Assembly (NCBI GenBank): GCA_965237485.1
Contig: CBDEFQ010000004.1
Span: forward strand, 124,001-188,000
Length of the DNA: 64,000 nucleotides
Direction of reading: 5' to 3'
Origin: JAAELZ01 sp965237485
GTDB lineage: Bacteria > Pseudomonadota > Gammaproteobacteria > Arenicellales > Poriferihabitantaceae
Shown: piece by piece, positions 26,078 through 35,168 of the stretch
Numbering within the stretch: position 1 is the stretch's first letter
Layout: every line of letters starts with the position of its first letter
Program-made: the position numbers and the translations under genes
Notes under the pieces: generated by a model
The model's input: only the letters and a program-made list of their open reading frames with translations
Told to the model about the DNA's origin: nothing
The model's database searches: none

Positions 26078-27475
26078 ATGAATACCAACACAGCGAAGCC
26101 GCCAATTGATCGAGAAACCTATCTGTTAAGAGAGGTTGAGGTAGCGATCAATACATTAGGTGCGCAAAGGAAAGATATTGAACATTTGATGTCAGCCATC
26201 TTGCCTACTGGTGCATCCGTTCAGCAGGTGCCGGGCCTGCTAAAACGGGCGTATAAAAGGCTACAGCAGATGCGAGAGATTACTGCCGGCGGCGATGAGG
26301 CAATTGAAGGAAATAAACAGCTGACCCACTTAGTGCAAAAGGCGCTTTTTGCTGCGACTCAGCTTAACTATGAGCAAGCCGCAGGTTTCTACTCGCAGGT
26401 AGCAAACAAGGGCGGGTTAAGCACTAAACAGCAATGGCACTACCAAACTCAAAGTGCATTGATGCTAACGGAGTTGGGAAGAGAATTTAGTGATAATAAC
26501 GCACTTCAACAGGCGATTTATCTGCTTGAGGACGATGCGATAGCACTGGCAGCAAAGCGTTCACAAGATTTGGCCACCACTTTGCAGCTCCTTGGTAATG
26601 TGCAGGGTGTATTGGGTCAACGGCAAGGAGGAACGCGAAATTTAGAAAATTCAATAGCCTCTTTTGAGGCGTCCTTGTCACATCGTGATCGTAAGCAGCA
26701 TCCACTTGCATGGGCAGAAACACAAAATAGCTTAGGTAACTCGCTAGGCACATTAGCGCACCGTCAGAACGATTTAGACATGCTGGGAAGGTCAGTGGAA
26801 ACGTTTGAACTGGCTCTTGAGGAGAGAACAAAAGAAGTAGTGCCACTGGATTGGGCTAGCACCCAAAACAACTTAGCTGCAGTTTTACAATCAATAGGGC
26901 AGCGTAATAAAAATCCTAAATTACTTAAACGCGCGGTAGAAATATATAAAGAAGTGTTATTGGTATGGACTCACGATCTTGCGCCGCAAGATTGGGCCAC
27001 TACAATGAATAATTTGGGTACAGCACTACGCTTGTTGGGAGAACACCGCAAGGGCCCACGCACTTTTGAACAGTCTATTGCCGCATACAAAAGCGCATTG
27101 TCCGAGCGCAGTAGGGAGATGTTTCCTCAAGAATGGGCGATGACGCAAAACAATTTGGGCGCAGCGTTGCAAAAGCTGGCGGAGCTCGAAAAAGATGGTG
27201 ATGTGCTATTGAAAGCCATAGAGGCTTATGAAAACACACTAAAGGAATGGACTCGAGAAGCGGTACCAATGGCTTGGGCAATGGCCATGGCGAATTTAGG
27301 TGTAGCACGGAGAACCCTAGCAGAGGTTTTGTCTGATGCTGATATTGCTAGAACAGCAGTGGACGAGTTAGAAATCGTGAGTGATTTGTTCAGAGAACTA
27401 AGCCATGCTCACTATTCAGAATTGGCGATAGATCAGGTGGCGAAAGCACGAAAGCTTATGGATACACTACACTAG
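26078..27475 (+). CDS. Tetratricopeptide-repeat protein
   Basis: 465 residues, no signal peptide. About residues 200-420 contain about five units of roughly 50 residues of the pattern (A)LxERTREVxPLxWAxTQNNLGxALQxLGER, a TPR variant often found in large bacterial scaffold proteins. The first 130 residues are helical with heptads. Likely a cytoplasmic protein-interaction scaffold; partner unknown. It stands alone between the apr operon and yefM. Confidence 0.75.
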   Translation: MNTNTAKPPIDRETYLLREVEVAINTLGAQRKDIEHLMSAILPTGASVQQVPGLLKRAYKRLQQMREITAGGDEAIEGNKQLTHLVQKALFAATQLNYEQAAGFYSQVANKGGLSTKQQWHYQTQSALMLTELGREFSDNNALQQAIYLLEDDAIALAAKRSQDLATTLQLLGNVQGVLGQRQGGTRNLENSIASFEASLSHRDRKQHPLAWAETQNSLGNSLGTLAHRQNDLDMLGRSVETFELALEERTKEVVPLDWASTQNNLAAVLQSIGQRNKNPKLLKRAVEIYKEVLLVWTHDLAPQDWATTMNNLGTALRLLGEHRKGPRTFEQSIAAYKSALSERSREMFPQEWAMTQNNLGAALQKLAELEKDGDVLLKAIEAYENTLKEWTREAVPMAWAMAMANLGVARRTLAEVLSDADIARTAVDELEIVSDLFRELSHAHYSELAIDQVAKARKLMDTLH

Positions 27476-27699
27476 CGGCACAGTAATATTTCAAAGCTAA
27501 ATCGCCAAACACCAGCTTATTCCAATTAATAAACAGTTGTTTCGCGGCCGCATTTAGCTCCGGCAGGTTTTCGGAAATACAAGATTTCAGGATACTTAAT
27601 TGGTATTCCTCGAATTGCTTGGTTGGGATTTTATGGATTCATATAGGGCGTCATGATATGGATAATTAGGGTTTAATAGTAGCCCAAAGTTAAGATAAC

Positions 27700-27745
27700 T
27701 TGCACAATATAGCAGACAAGTTATAATTGTCCTGTTTATTGTACA
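27700..27745 (+). promoter_or_regulatory. yefM promoter and TGTACA operator
   Basis: TTGCAC (27700-27705), 16-bp spacer, TATAAT (27722-27727): a good sigma-70 match. TGTACA lies at 27740-27745 inside the palindrome TTGTACAA. YefM-YoeB of E. coli binds TGTACA hexamers for autorepression, so this is probably the operator. Confidence 0.65.
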
Positions 27746-27758
27746 ACTAGGGTGGATT

Positions 27759-28010
27759 ATGAGAGTAATAAATTTTTCAGAAGCTAGAAATCGTTTAAAG
27801 ACGGTGCTAGATCAAGTAGTGGCGGATGTAGACTACACCGTCATTTCCCGCCGTAATGCTGAGGATGCGGTGGTTATGTCTTTAGACCACTTTAATGGTT
27901 TGATGGAAACTGTGCATTTGTTAAAAGCACCGAAAAATGCGGCACATCTTGCTAAATCAATTGAGCAATTTCGTTCAGGGAAACTGGAACAGCATGAATT
28001 ACTAGTGTAG
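27759..28010 (+). CDS. yefM: YefM-family antitoxin
   Basis: 83 residues starting MRVINFSEARNRLKTVLDQV, the Phd/YefM DNA-binding fold, with the YefM-type C-terminus (LLKAPKNAAHLAKSIEQFRSGKLEQHELL). The last codons GTG TAG come from an inserted MITE. Excising the MITE gives ...GAA TTA CTA AAT GGC TGA, so the ancestral protein ended two residues later with its TGA overlapping the yoeB start (ATGGCTGA). The toxin-binding tail is therefore nearly intact. It neutralises YoeB and represses the operon. Confidence 0.9.
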   Translation: MRVINFSEARNRLKTVLDQVVADVDYTVISRRNAEDAVVMSLDHFNGLMETVHLLKAPKNAAHLAKSIEQFRSGKLEQHELLV

Positions 28011-28037
28011 TGTATTAAGTAGATCGTATATATCAGA

Positions 28038-29410
28038 AGTCTTGTCCAACATGAAATGATACTGAGCGAAGGGACTGATTCTAATCGGAAATGATACCGA
28101 ACTAATCTAATTTCTGTTCATGATGGTGAATGAATACCATTATGAATGACCACCATATAGATACCCTTGATAAGGCACGCTTGTTGCTACAAGGCACTGA
28201 TGAAATCGATCTGGCAATCGACGGTAAACGCAATCGCTATGATTTCATCAAACGCACCTTAATGCGTTTCAAATACAGCAAACTGGGTCGAGCCGATAAG
28301 GGTCTTGTGCTGCGTTATATCACACGCATCAGCGGTTACTCTTATGTGCAAGTGAAACGCCTGGCTGCCAGCTATCTCAAGCACGGTAGAATCCAGTGGC
28401 GACATCGTGCCACAAGGGGCTTTGCTAGACGCTATAGCAATCAAGACATTAAGCTTCTAGCAGAGATGGATGAACTCCACGGTACGTTATCAGGCCATGC
28501 CACTAGGAAACTCTGTGAGCGCGCCTTATTGTCTATGAGCAAACTGAGTATGCCAACCTGGCACCTATCTCGGTTTCTCATCTATACAATCTACGCCGAT
28601 CTAAACCCTACCAGAACAATCGCCGTCACTTTGAAAAGACACATTCCAAGCCTTCTTCTATCGGCCAAAGACGTAAGCCACAGCCAGAAGGTCAACCTGG
28701 CTATAGCCGTGTAGATACAGTGCATCAGGGCGATAAGGACAAGGTTAAAGGGGTCTATCATATCAACGCCGTTGATGAGATCACCCCGTTTGAAGTCGTG
28801 TCTTCTACACAGAAAATATCAGAGCCATTCTTGATGCCTATTCTCACTCAAATGCTAGAGCAGTTCCCCTTTGTGATTAAAGGCTTTCATGCCGATAATG
28901 GCAGTGAATACATTAACCAATCGGTGGTGCGATTGTTGAATAAGCTATTAATCGAGTTGACCCAATCCAGGGCTAGACACCGTAACGACCATGCCTTAGT
29001 TGAGTGCAACAATGGGGCCATCGTGCGCAAGCATCTTGACTTCATGCATATCCCGCAAAAATATGCGCCTGAGATTAATCAATTTGCCACCGACTTTCTT
29101 AACCCTTATTTGAATTATCACCGACCTTGTTTCTTCCCGCAGATCAGCACTAACAACAAAGGAAAACAAGTCAAAACCTATCCATATCGAAACATGATGA
29201 CGCCTTATGAAAAACTCAAATCGTTGACCAATGCACAGTCATATCTTAAAACTCACATCTCGTTTACAAGGCTTGACGATATCGTTTATCAGATGACTGA
29301 TAATGAGGCAGCAAAACAACTCAATGAGGAAAAAACTAAACTCTTTAAAAACATCTTTGAACAGAAATGACAATCAACTTCTCGGTATCATTCCTGTATT
29401 GGAATAGACT
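28038..29410 (+). mobile_element. rve-type DDE insertion sequence, copy 2 (defective)
   Basis: 1373 bp, near-identical to 3611-4981. It is flanked by a 5-bp target duplication TCAGA (28033-28037, 29411-29415), so it entered the MITE by ordinary transposition. The intact duplication defines the element ends. Confidence 0.9.
28130..29370 (+). pseudogene. rve-type DDE transposase, one frameshift
   Basis: Same protein as at 3703. Here the region around 28460 is intact (LLAEMDELHGTLSGHATRKL) and GAAAAGAC near 28634 keeps the frame. One base is missing near 28526 (CCTTATTGTC versus CCTTGGTTGTC), so the middle reads out of frame until TAG 28712-28714. Catalytic motifs HADNGSEY and RHRNDHALVE are intact. 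The lesion differs from those in copy 1. Confidence 0.85.
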
Positions 29411-29648
29411 TCAGAGTCCCCCAAATGATCCAAGATACGGCACAGTCCGCAGTGAATGGTGTCCCCTTAACAAGGGCTGTAACGCAGTATTGGGTCATTT
29501 GGAGGGTTCCCTGTGGGCGAGACAATAAACGGCCATCTAGGTCGTTGCATTTCTTGCAAAGGACGGGTCATTCACTGCGAAACGCGTCCAGTATCTGGTC
29601 GTTTCTAGCCTCGCTGATACATACGATCTACTTAATACACTACACTAA

Positions 29649-29909
29649 ATGGCTGACAATTTAGCGTGGACCAAGGAAGCGTGGTCAGACTATATTTACT
29701 GGCAACAACAAGATAGAAAAACGCTTAGGCGCATTAATAAGTTAATTGTCGATGCTCAACGCTCGCCTTTTTCTGGAATAGGTAAACCCGAGCCATTAAA
29801 AGAAAATTTGTCTGGGTTTTGGTCGAGAAGGATAGACCAAACAAATAGATTGGTTTACACGGTTGAGGAAAACACGCTCACTATCATTGCCTGTAGATAC
29901 CACTACTAA
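29649..29909 (+). CDS. yoeB: YoeB-family ribosome-dependent mRNA interferase toxin
   Basis: 86 residues, close to E. coli YoeB (84). Catalytic residues are present at E48, R67, H85 and C-terminal Y86 (E. coli E46, R65, H83, Y84). Conserved WSRRIDQTNRLVYTV and CRYHY. It cleaves mRNA at the ribosomal A site. The ATG begins two bases after the MITE's TA duplication, so its former overlap with yefM is lost and the two genes are 1.6 kb apart. Confidence 0.92.
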   Translation: MADNLAWTKEAWSDYIYWQQQDRKTLRRINKLIVDAQRSPFSGIGKPEPLKENLSGFWSRRIDQTNRLVYTVEENTLTIIACRYHY

Positions 29910-31054
29910 TTTAAAAGCCAAGACCCATCCATTTCTTCGATAGACCCGCAACCAACTTGCTTAAGCGTACGGTCAATTTCATCTTGGTAAATGCCGATTA
30001 CTTGCTCCGCGCCCGCAGTACCTAATGCGCCCATACCCCAAAAAAAACTACGGCCAGAAAATGCCATTTTAGCACCCAAGGCTTTGGCGCGCACTACATC
30101 AGTACCGGTGCGAATACCGCTGTCGACCATAATAGTCATGCTGTCACTGTCATAACCTGCCAACGCCTTTAGGCTCTCAACAGTACTAGGTGCGGCGTCT
30201 AATTGGCGACCCCCGTGGTTAGAAATAATAACACCATCTACGCCTATTTCCTTTGCCGCAATCATATCGGGTTCATACAACACACCCTTAAGCACCAAGG
30301 GCCCCCCCCATAGCTCGCGAATCATTTCGACTCGCTCACGCGTCACGCCGTGCATATTAAACTGTGTAATAAACTCGCTTAAGCCTTCATTTGGGCCTTC
30401 GTTATATTGCATTACATTAACAAAATCAGGTTGCCCTTCAGCAAGCATGCGCAGTGCCCACTGGGGGTGTGTGGCGCACTGCCAAATTATTTTCGGCGTA
30501 AAACTAAACGGCAGTTTGAGGCCATTCTTAAGTTCGCGGTTTCGCTTGGCGCCAACAGGAATATCTAAGGTTACAACTAAGACATTGTATCCAGCCGCCT
30601 TCACCTTAGACAAAATATCCTTCATCACCTCTACTTTTTTCGGCACATAAAGTTGAAACCAACACACGTCTGGCGCGGCTTCGGCGATATCTTCTAACTG
30701 GGTGGTGCTAAAGGTACTCAAGATATAGGGCATATTCGCCTTTTGGGCCGCGGTCGATAATGCAAGCTCTGCGCCCGGCCACATCATGTTGCCCAAACCA
30801 ATAGGTGGAATGCCAAATGGCATGGCGTAATCCTTACCAAAAATTTGAGTGTTTAAGTCAGCTTCGCTTACGTCTTTCAAATATCTAGGAACAAGATTAA
30901 CCTCGTGCCAAGCATCCCTGTTACGCCGCTTACCATCCTCTTGGTCTATACCTCCATCAACATAATCAAATGCGAAATTGGGAATTCGCTTTTTAGCTTT
31001 CGCTTTGAGGTCGGAAATAGCTGGGTAACGGATGTCGTAACTAAGATAAGTCAT
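29906..31054 (-). CDS. lldD: L-lactate dehydrogenase, FMN-dependent (LldD family)
   Basis: 382 residues of the alpha-hydroxyacid oxidase/dehydrogenase family, a TIM barrel with FMN. Signatures: YVDGGIDQEDGKRRN near the N-terminus, FQLYVPKK, VVTLDIPVGAKRNRE and catalytic SNHGGRQLD (about 275-283). The last has the active-site His that takes the substrate proton and the Arg that binds carboxylate. It oxidises L-lactate (or mandelate or glycolate relatives) to the keto acid, passing electrons to quinone. It ends 3 bp into the yoeB 3' end (convergent). Confidence 0.85.
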   Translation of the reverse strand: MTYLSYDIRYPAISDLKAKAKKRIPNFAFDYVDGGIDQEDGKRRNRDAWHEVNLVPRYLKDVSEADLNTQIFGKDYAMPFGIPPIGLGNMMWPGAELALSTAAQKANMPYILSTFSTTQLEDIAEAAPDVCWFQLYVPKKVEVMKDILSKVKAAGYNVLVVTLDIPVGAKRNRELKNGLKLPFSFTPKIIWQCATHPQWALRMLAEGQPDFVNVMQYNEGPNEGLSEFITQFNMHGVTRERVEMIRELWGGPLVLKGVLYEPDMIAAKEIGVDGVIISNHGGRQLDAAPSTVESLKALAGYDSDSMTIMVDSGIRTGTDVVRAKALGAKMAFSGRSFFWGMGALGTAGAEQVIGIYQDEIDRTLKQVGCGSIEEMDGSWLLN

Positions 31055-31109
31055 GTTAAAAGCATAAGCTTCTCATAATGCACATAGTTTAACGGAAGCC
31101 GTAAACTGT

Positions 31110-31205
31110 AGCCTTGTCCAATATGAAATGATACTGAGCGAGGGCTTGATACTAATTGGAAATGATACCGAACTGATCTGACTTTCTGTTCATGATGATG
31201 AAGAA
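31110..31205 (+). mobile_element. Solo left end of the rve-type IS
   Basis: About 95 bp matching the first part of the IS at 3611 and 28038 with scattered differences (AGCCTTGTCCAATATGAAATG, GGAAATGATACCGAACTGAT). No transposase follows. It abuts the truncated dsbA-like gene and lies in the lldD upstream region. Confidence 0.75.
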
Positions 31206-31278
31206 ATATTATTGCATTTAACTGTTCAGTTTTACTGGCTGACAAGTGTCCAGTTTTAAATGCTGATTGACAGGCGTG

Positions 31279-31515
31279 GTTGAATTTTGTCGTCGGGATG
31301 AATTGCTCGATATATTTCCAAGTGCTAGAGAGCTTTTTCTGCATTTCCATCGGCATGGATTCACCTGAATCAGGCACTAAGCCGCCGACCATCGTGACTA
31401 TTTCTATATTTGAATCTAGTTGTGGTTTAACTGTTTCCCATGTCGGTCTAAATGCCCAGCAAAAACTGCACATAGGATCGTGAATATGATAGAGCTTTAT
31501 TGGGTTATCTGACAT
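31279..31515 (-). pseudogene. DsbA-family oxidoreductase, N-terminal remnant
   Basis: The first 79 codons encode a thioredoxin-fold start with HIHDPMCSFCWAFRPTW (a CSFC active site) and VGGLVPDSGESMPMEM, like FrnE/DsbA-type DSBA proteins (normally about 210 residues). Downstream codons are unrelated and run into the solo IS end and the lldD start. The rest of the gene is lost. Confidence 0.7.
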
Positions 31516-31545
31516 GCTAAAAATTAAATACGACTATATTGAGAG

Positions 31546-33153
31546 TTAACCTAAGTGCGGCCCTGCAGCTACTAAGGCTTTTCCCGCATCGGTGTCTGTA
31601 TATTTTTCAAAATTAGCGATAAATAATTTGGCCAAATCACCAGCTTTCCCACCCCATTCTTGAGGGGAATCATAAGTATTACGAGGGTCCAAAATATGCG
31701 TTTCAACACCGCTAAGTGCAGTAGGAATAGCGAAATCGAAGTAAGGCAATTGAATCGTTTCCGATTGCTCAATCGAGCCGTCTAAAATGGCATTTATGAT
31801 TTCGCGGGTGTTTTGTATTGAAATTCGTTTACCTGTGCCATTCCAACCTGTATTCACCAAATAGGCTTGCGCATTCGCATCTTGTACGCGCTTAACTAGG
31901 GTCTCAGCATACCGAGTTGGGTGCAGGCTTAAAAATGCCGCACCAAAGCAGGCTGAAAATGTGGGTCTAGGTTCGGTAACGCCACGCTCTGTACCCGCCA
32001 GCTTTGCTGTAAACCCCGATAAAAAATGATACTGCATTTGCTCTGGAGTGAGCTTAGCAACGGGTGGTAACACGCCAAAGGCATCGGCCGAGAGGAAGAT
32101 AACCTTGCTGGCATGGCCCGCTTTTGAAACGGGCTTAACGATATTGTTAATGTGATAAATAGGGTAAGAAACACGGGTGTTTTCGGTTTTTGATGTGTCG
32201 TCAAAATCGATTACGCCATCGCTGTTTACACTTACATTTTCCAGCAATGCATTGCGGCGAATAGCACCGTAGATATCGGGCTCGGCTTCTTTACTGAGGT
32301 TAACCGTCTTAGCATAGCAGCCACCTTCAAAGTTAAAAACGCCATCGTCGCCCCAGCCGTGTTCGTCATCGCCGATTAGTTGGCGGGTTGAGTCGGTAGA
32401 CAAGGTAGTTTTTCCCGTGCCAGATAAGCCAAAGAAAATAGCGGTGTCGCCATCAGCACCCTTGTTCGCCGAGCAGTGCATTGAGGCGATGCCCTTTAGC
32501 GGTAACAGATAGTTCATCATCGTGAACATACCTTTTTTCATCTCGCCGCCATACCAAGTGCCGCCAATAAGCTGCATGCCTTCTGCTAAATTAAAAGCGA
32601 CAAAGTTTTCAGAGTTAAGACCTTGCGACTGCCAGTCAGCATTGACTGTTTTTGAGCCGTTTAAGATTGTGAAGTCGGGCGCAAAGCCAGCCAGCTCTTC
32701 CTCAGTAGGACGAACAAACATATTCTTTACAAAATGCGCCTGCCACGCCACTTCCATTACAAAGCGCGCTTTTAACCGCGTGGCTTCATTCGCCCCGCAA
32801 TAGGCATCAACTACAAACAGTCGCTTGTTCGATAAGCCGTTTGTTACTTTGGTTTTTAGATCTTCCCATACAGCCTGATCCATAGGGTGGTTGTCATTTA
32901 CTCCTTGGTCGGACCACCATACATTTTCGCGGGATGTTTCGTCACGAACGATATATTTGTCTTTAGGTGAGCGCCCTGTAAAAATGCCAGTATCAACCGA
33001 AACTGCGTCCATCGTGGTAAGGTGGCCTTTTTCATACCCTTGTAATGAAGTATCCATTTCTTCTTCAAATAACTGGTCGTAGCTCGGGTTGTAAACGATC
33101 TCAGTGCTGTTATGGATGCCTAACTGTTGCAAATGTTCGTGGATGCTGGTCAT
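31546..33153 (-). CDS. pckA: Phosphoenolpyruvate carboxykinase (ATP)
   Basis: 535 residues from the ATG at 33153; an upstream in-frame TTG would add four residues. The kinase P-loop is GLSGTGKTTLS (about 240-250). Other family segments: YCGANEATRLKARFVMEVAWQAHFVKNMF, GTWYGGEMKKGMFTMMNYLLP, GDDEHGWGDDGVFNFEGGCYAK and FTAKLAGTERGVTEP. It converts oxaloacetate and ATP to PEP and CO2 for gluconeogenesis, consistent with growth on organic acids such as the lactate handled by LldD. Confidence 0.96.
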   Translation of the reverse strand: MTSIHEHLQQLGIHNSTEIVYNPSYDQLFEEEMDTSLQGYEKGHLTTMDAVSVDTGIFTGRSPKDKYIVRDETSRENVWWSDQGVNDNHPMDQAVWEDLKTKVTNGLSNKRLFVVDAYCGANEATRLKARFVMEVAWQAHFVKNMFVRPTEEELAGFAPDFTILNGSKTVNADWQSQGLNSENFVAFNLAEGMQLIGGTWYGGEMKKGMFTMMNYLLPLKGIASMHCSANKGADGDTAIFFGLSGTGKTTLSTDSTRQLIGDDEHGWGDDGVFNFEGGCYAKTVNLSKEAEPDIYGAIRRNALLENVSVNSDGVIDFDDTSKTENTRVSYPIYHINNIVKPVSKAGHASKVIFLSADAFGVLPPVAKLTPEQMQYHFLSGFTAKLAGTERGVTEPRPTFSACFGAAFLSLHPTRYAETLVKRVQDANAQAYLVNTGWNGTGKRISIQNTREIINAILDGSIEQSETIQLPYFDFAIPTALSGVETHILDPRNTYDSPQEWGGKAGDLAKLFIANFEKYTDTDAGKALVAAGPHLG

Positions 33154-33274
33154 GCTGATTACCAAATTTTTAGGTTACTCGGCTCTACCCAATAAAGGGC
33201 ATTTTTTTACAAAAAGATTGGATTTGCTTAGCGCCTAAGCCTTTAGCTAAAAAACTGCCGAGTTACAGAGCGGC

Positions 33275-33478
33275 TTAGTCTTCTAAAACGAAAGTAACGT
33301 GCATAGACACGCGATAACTATCTGCTTTGCCGTCTTTAACTGTGATGGTTTGATCTTTAATCCAAGCGCTGCGCACGTTATGCAGCGTTTTACAGGCGCG
33401 TTTAATGCCTTTATTAGTCGCATCGTCGAAACTCTTGTTCGAAGAAGCGATAATTTCGGTGACTCTTGCTACTGACAT
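33275..33478 (-). CDS. Dodecin family flavin-binding protein
   Basis: 67 residues, exact dodecin length. It forms a hollow 12-mer binding flavin (or flavin precursors). Start MSVARVTEIIASSNKSFDDATNKGIKRA and the central W (SAWIKDQTITV) of the flavin-stacking site are conserved. Single-gene unit upstream of pckA. Confidence 0.88.
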   Translation of the reverse strand: MSVARVTEIIASSNKSFDDATNKGIKRACKTLHNVRSAWIKDQTITVKDGKADSYRVSMHVTFVLED

Positions 33479-33627
33479 AGTGTTACCTTTTATGTAGGAA
33501 ATTGATTGAAGCGATAATTATAGCTTATGGAGTATTAGGCTTCACCAAGAAAATGGTAGTATGTTACGAGTAAATTATCTGTCCTGATAATTAGCAAATA
33601 AACTGCCCGGATTTATCCTCCTCCCTT

Positions 33628-34234
33628 TTGGGAAGTGAGATGAGCCAGATAGCATTTCTAAATAAGGTAAAACAGATGAGATTTGAAGAAGCATATGAAG
33701 CTTATCAAGCTAAACGACTATCACCAGCGGATGCTGCCACAATACTGGGTGTTTGTGATCGAAGTTTTCGTAGGTACATTAATAAGTACGAAGAATCAGG
33801 ATTGGATGGGCTGTTAGACCAGCGACTCGGTCAGCCCTCACACAGGCGGGCACCCGTAGACGAAATGATCAAGCTACAAGACCTATACTCAACACGCTAT
33901 CAAGGCTGGAATGTGCGCCACTTCCATACATGGTATCAACGCGAGCACCAAGGTAAGCGTAGCTACAGTTGGGTTAAGAATAAGCTACAAAGCGCAGACC
34001 TGGTGCGTAAATCTAAAACACGCGGCCCTCACCGCATTAAACGTCTACCTAGCACCTTGCCAGGTAGGATGATTCACCAAGATGGCAGTACTCACCAATG
34101 GGTACCTGATGTGTCTTGGGACTTAATCGTCACCCTGGATGATGCCACCAATAAGCATTATTCCATGCGCTTTGTCGAAGAGGAAGGCACGCACAGCAGC
34201 TTGCTTGGGGTTAAAGATGTACTTAAGCAGAGGC
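33628..34234 (+). pseudogene. ISNCY-type transposase, C-terminally truncated
   Basis: The reading frame starts SQIAFLNKVKQMRFEEAYEAYQ, has the HTH LSPADAATILGVCDRSFRRYI, and enters the DDE domain with GRMIHQDGSTHQWVPD and LIVTLDDATNKHYSMRFVEEEGT. It ends at about residue 202 of the roughly 450 expected. From about 34234 the sequence is that of a gene cassette on the other strand, so the junction is a deletion or recombination breakpoint. Confidence 0.85.
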
Positions 34235-34495
34235 CGTCCAAAAGAACATTATTCCTATAAGATAACCAAAATCATACATTACTCCTGAATTTGGAAACGC
34301 ATAAATCCTTATATCTGTAAATATGCTACCAATAAAACTGAATAGAATTATAAAGCCATGGAAGATACCTGTAAAAAACCCAGGATAATTAGCAAAAGGA
34401 TTATACGCCGTAGGGTTGGGCTGACTTGCACAACCAGCAATTGTGAGCAACCCAACGATTGCAATTACCCATAGTAAAAACTTTTTAGTTTTCAT
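34223..34495 (-). CDS. Integron cassette gene: small lipoprotein, 3'-truncated
   Basis: 90 residues. Lipoprotein signal MKTKKFLLWVIAIVGLLTIAGC, then a hydrophobic segment (GFFTGIFHGFIILFSFIGSIF) and YDFGYLIGIMFF. The last residues (WTASA) and stop come from the ISNCY-type transposase sequence, so the native C-terminus and its attC are gone. It begins 19 bp after an attC crossover point, the normal cassette spacing. Function unknown. Confidence 0.6.
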   Translation of the reverse strand: MKTKKFLLWVIAIVGLLTIAGCASQPNPTAYNPFANYPGFFTGIFHGFIILFSFIGSIFTDIRIYAFPNSGVMYDFGYLIGIMFFWTASA

Positions 34496-34513
34496 CTCGC
34501 TTTACCTTTTGAA

Positions 34514-34579
34514 ACATAACGCCGCGCTTTGCAGAGAGCGAGCGCAGCGAGTGATTCCGACAACAGCGCATTGTTAGGC
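34514..34579 (-). repeat. attC site 1
   Basis: 66 bp. On the minus strand: R'' GCCTAAC, imperfect dyad (CAATGCGCTG ... AAAGCGCGGCG), R' GTTATGT. It separates two co-oriented small genes, as expected for an integron cassette recombination site. Confidence 0.75.
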
Positions 34580-34585
34580 CGAAAT

Positions 34586-35053
34586 TCAGATGCCCAAGAG
34601 TGCACAGTTTGATTCCCTATATTTATTCTCGGCTCTGATCTTTTTCAACTCACCGTCCGCCCATTTATTGGGATCTATCTGAACTAGGCCGCTTGAATCT
34701 GTTTTAACAACAGAATTGAAAGCACGCTCTTGTGCGGCTGAAAATATTCGCCCAACGATAAAATCAATACTAGGACCACCCAATACGAGCAGCATGAATA
34801 CTGGGATCGTTTCTTTTTCTCTTTCCACTTCCGCTGCACTCATTGTTTCGCTATCGTTTAGAAGTGATTGACTCGTTTCGTACCCTAATACAAACAGGCG
34901 CTCTTGCTCTTCTGCGTTCACTGATAGTTCTGCAAACACGGAACACTGAAAGGCAGACCAAGCTAGCAGACCTCTATTGAGTTCAGATTCAGCAGCTTGC
35001 GCTACTGCGATAGACAGTGCAGTGACGACAAGTATCAATTTCGGCATTTTCAT
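34586..35053 (-). CDS. Integron cassette gene: exported protein of unknown function
   Basis: 155 residues with a signal peptide (MKMPKLILVVTALSIAVAQA). A helical mature part has single cysteines near each end (FQCSVFAE and SNCALLGI). The stop lies 7 bp from the attC, and the start lies about 35 bp after the GTTAGGC crossover of attC site 2, so it is a complete cassette. I recognise no family. Confidence 0.65.
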   Translation of the reverse strand: MKMPKLILVVTALSIAVAQAAESELNRGLLAWSAFQCSVFAELSVNAEEQERLFVLGYETSQSLLNDSETMSAAEVEREKETIPVFMLLVLGGPSIDFIVGRIFSAAQERAFNSVVKTDSSGLVQIDPNKWADGELKKIRAENKYRESNCALLGI

Positions 35054-35087
35054 ATCCGGTATGTAAATTATACGAGAGCTTATTACG

Positions 35088-35168
35088 GCCTAACGCTGCC
35101 AACACAGGCGAGTGCTAGCGAGTCCAGCCCACGTTTTTTGTGGGCGATTGTGATTGGCCTTGTTGAAC
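35088..35168 (-). repeat. attC site 2
   Basis: 81 bp. On the minus strand R'' GTTCAAC (35168-35162) through R' GTTAGGC (35094-35088). The inner dyad contains GCCCAC ... GTGGGC. The IS91-type element begins at its R'' end. Confidence 0.65.

Larger units (their letters stand above)
28005..29645. mobile_element. Fold-back MITE family B, split by an IS
   Basis: The ends are inverted: GTGTAGTGTATTAAGTAGAT at 28005 and its reverse complement ending at 29645; identity continues through TCGTATATATCAG with one change and looser similarity runs about 100 bp inward. It is flanked by TA on both sides (28003-28004, 29646-29647), the target of Tc1/mariner/IS630-type elements. Without the IS (28038-29410) and its duplicated TCAGA it would be 263 bp. 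Inserted exactly between yefM and yoeB. Confidence 0.85.

Noticed and set aside
27456..27644. Minus-strand open frame of about 60 codons (contains LPELNAAAKQLFINWNKLVF)
   Set aside because: Looks somewhat protein-like but has no start codon, runs into the TPR gene end and matches no family I know; too weak to annotate.
3611..29410. Composite transposon bounded by the two rve-type IS copies
   Set aside because: Copy 2 has its own TCAGA duplication and sits inside a MITE, so it inserted alone.
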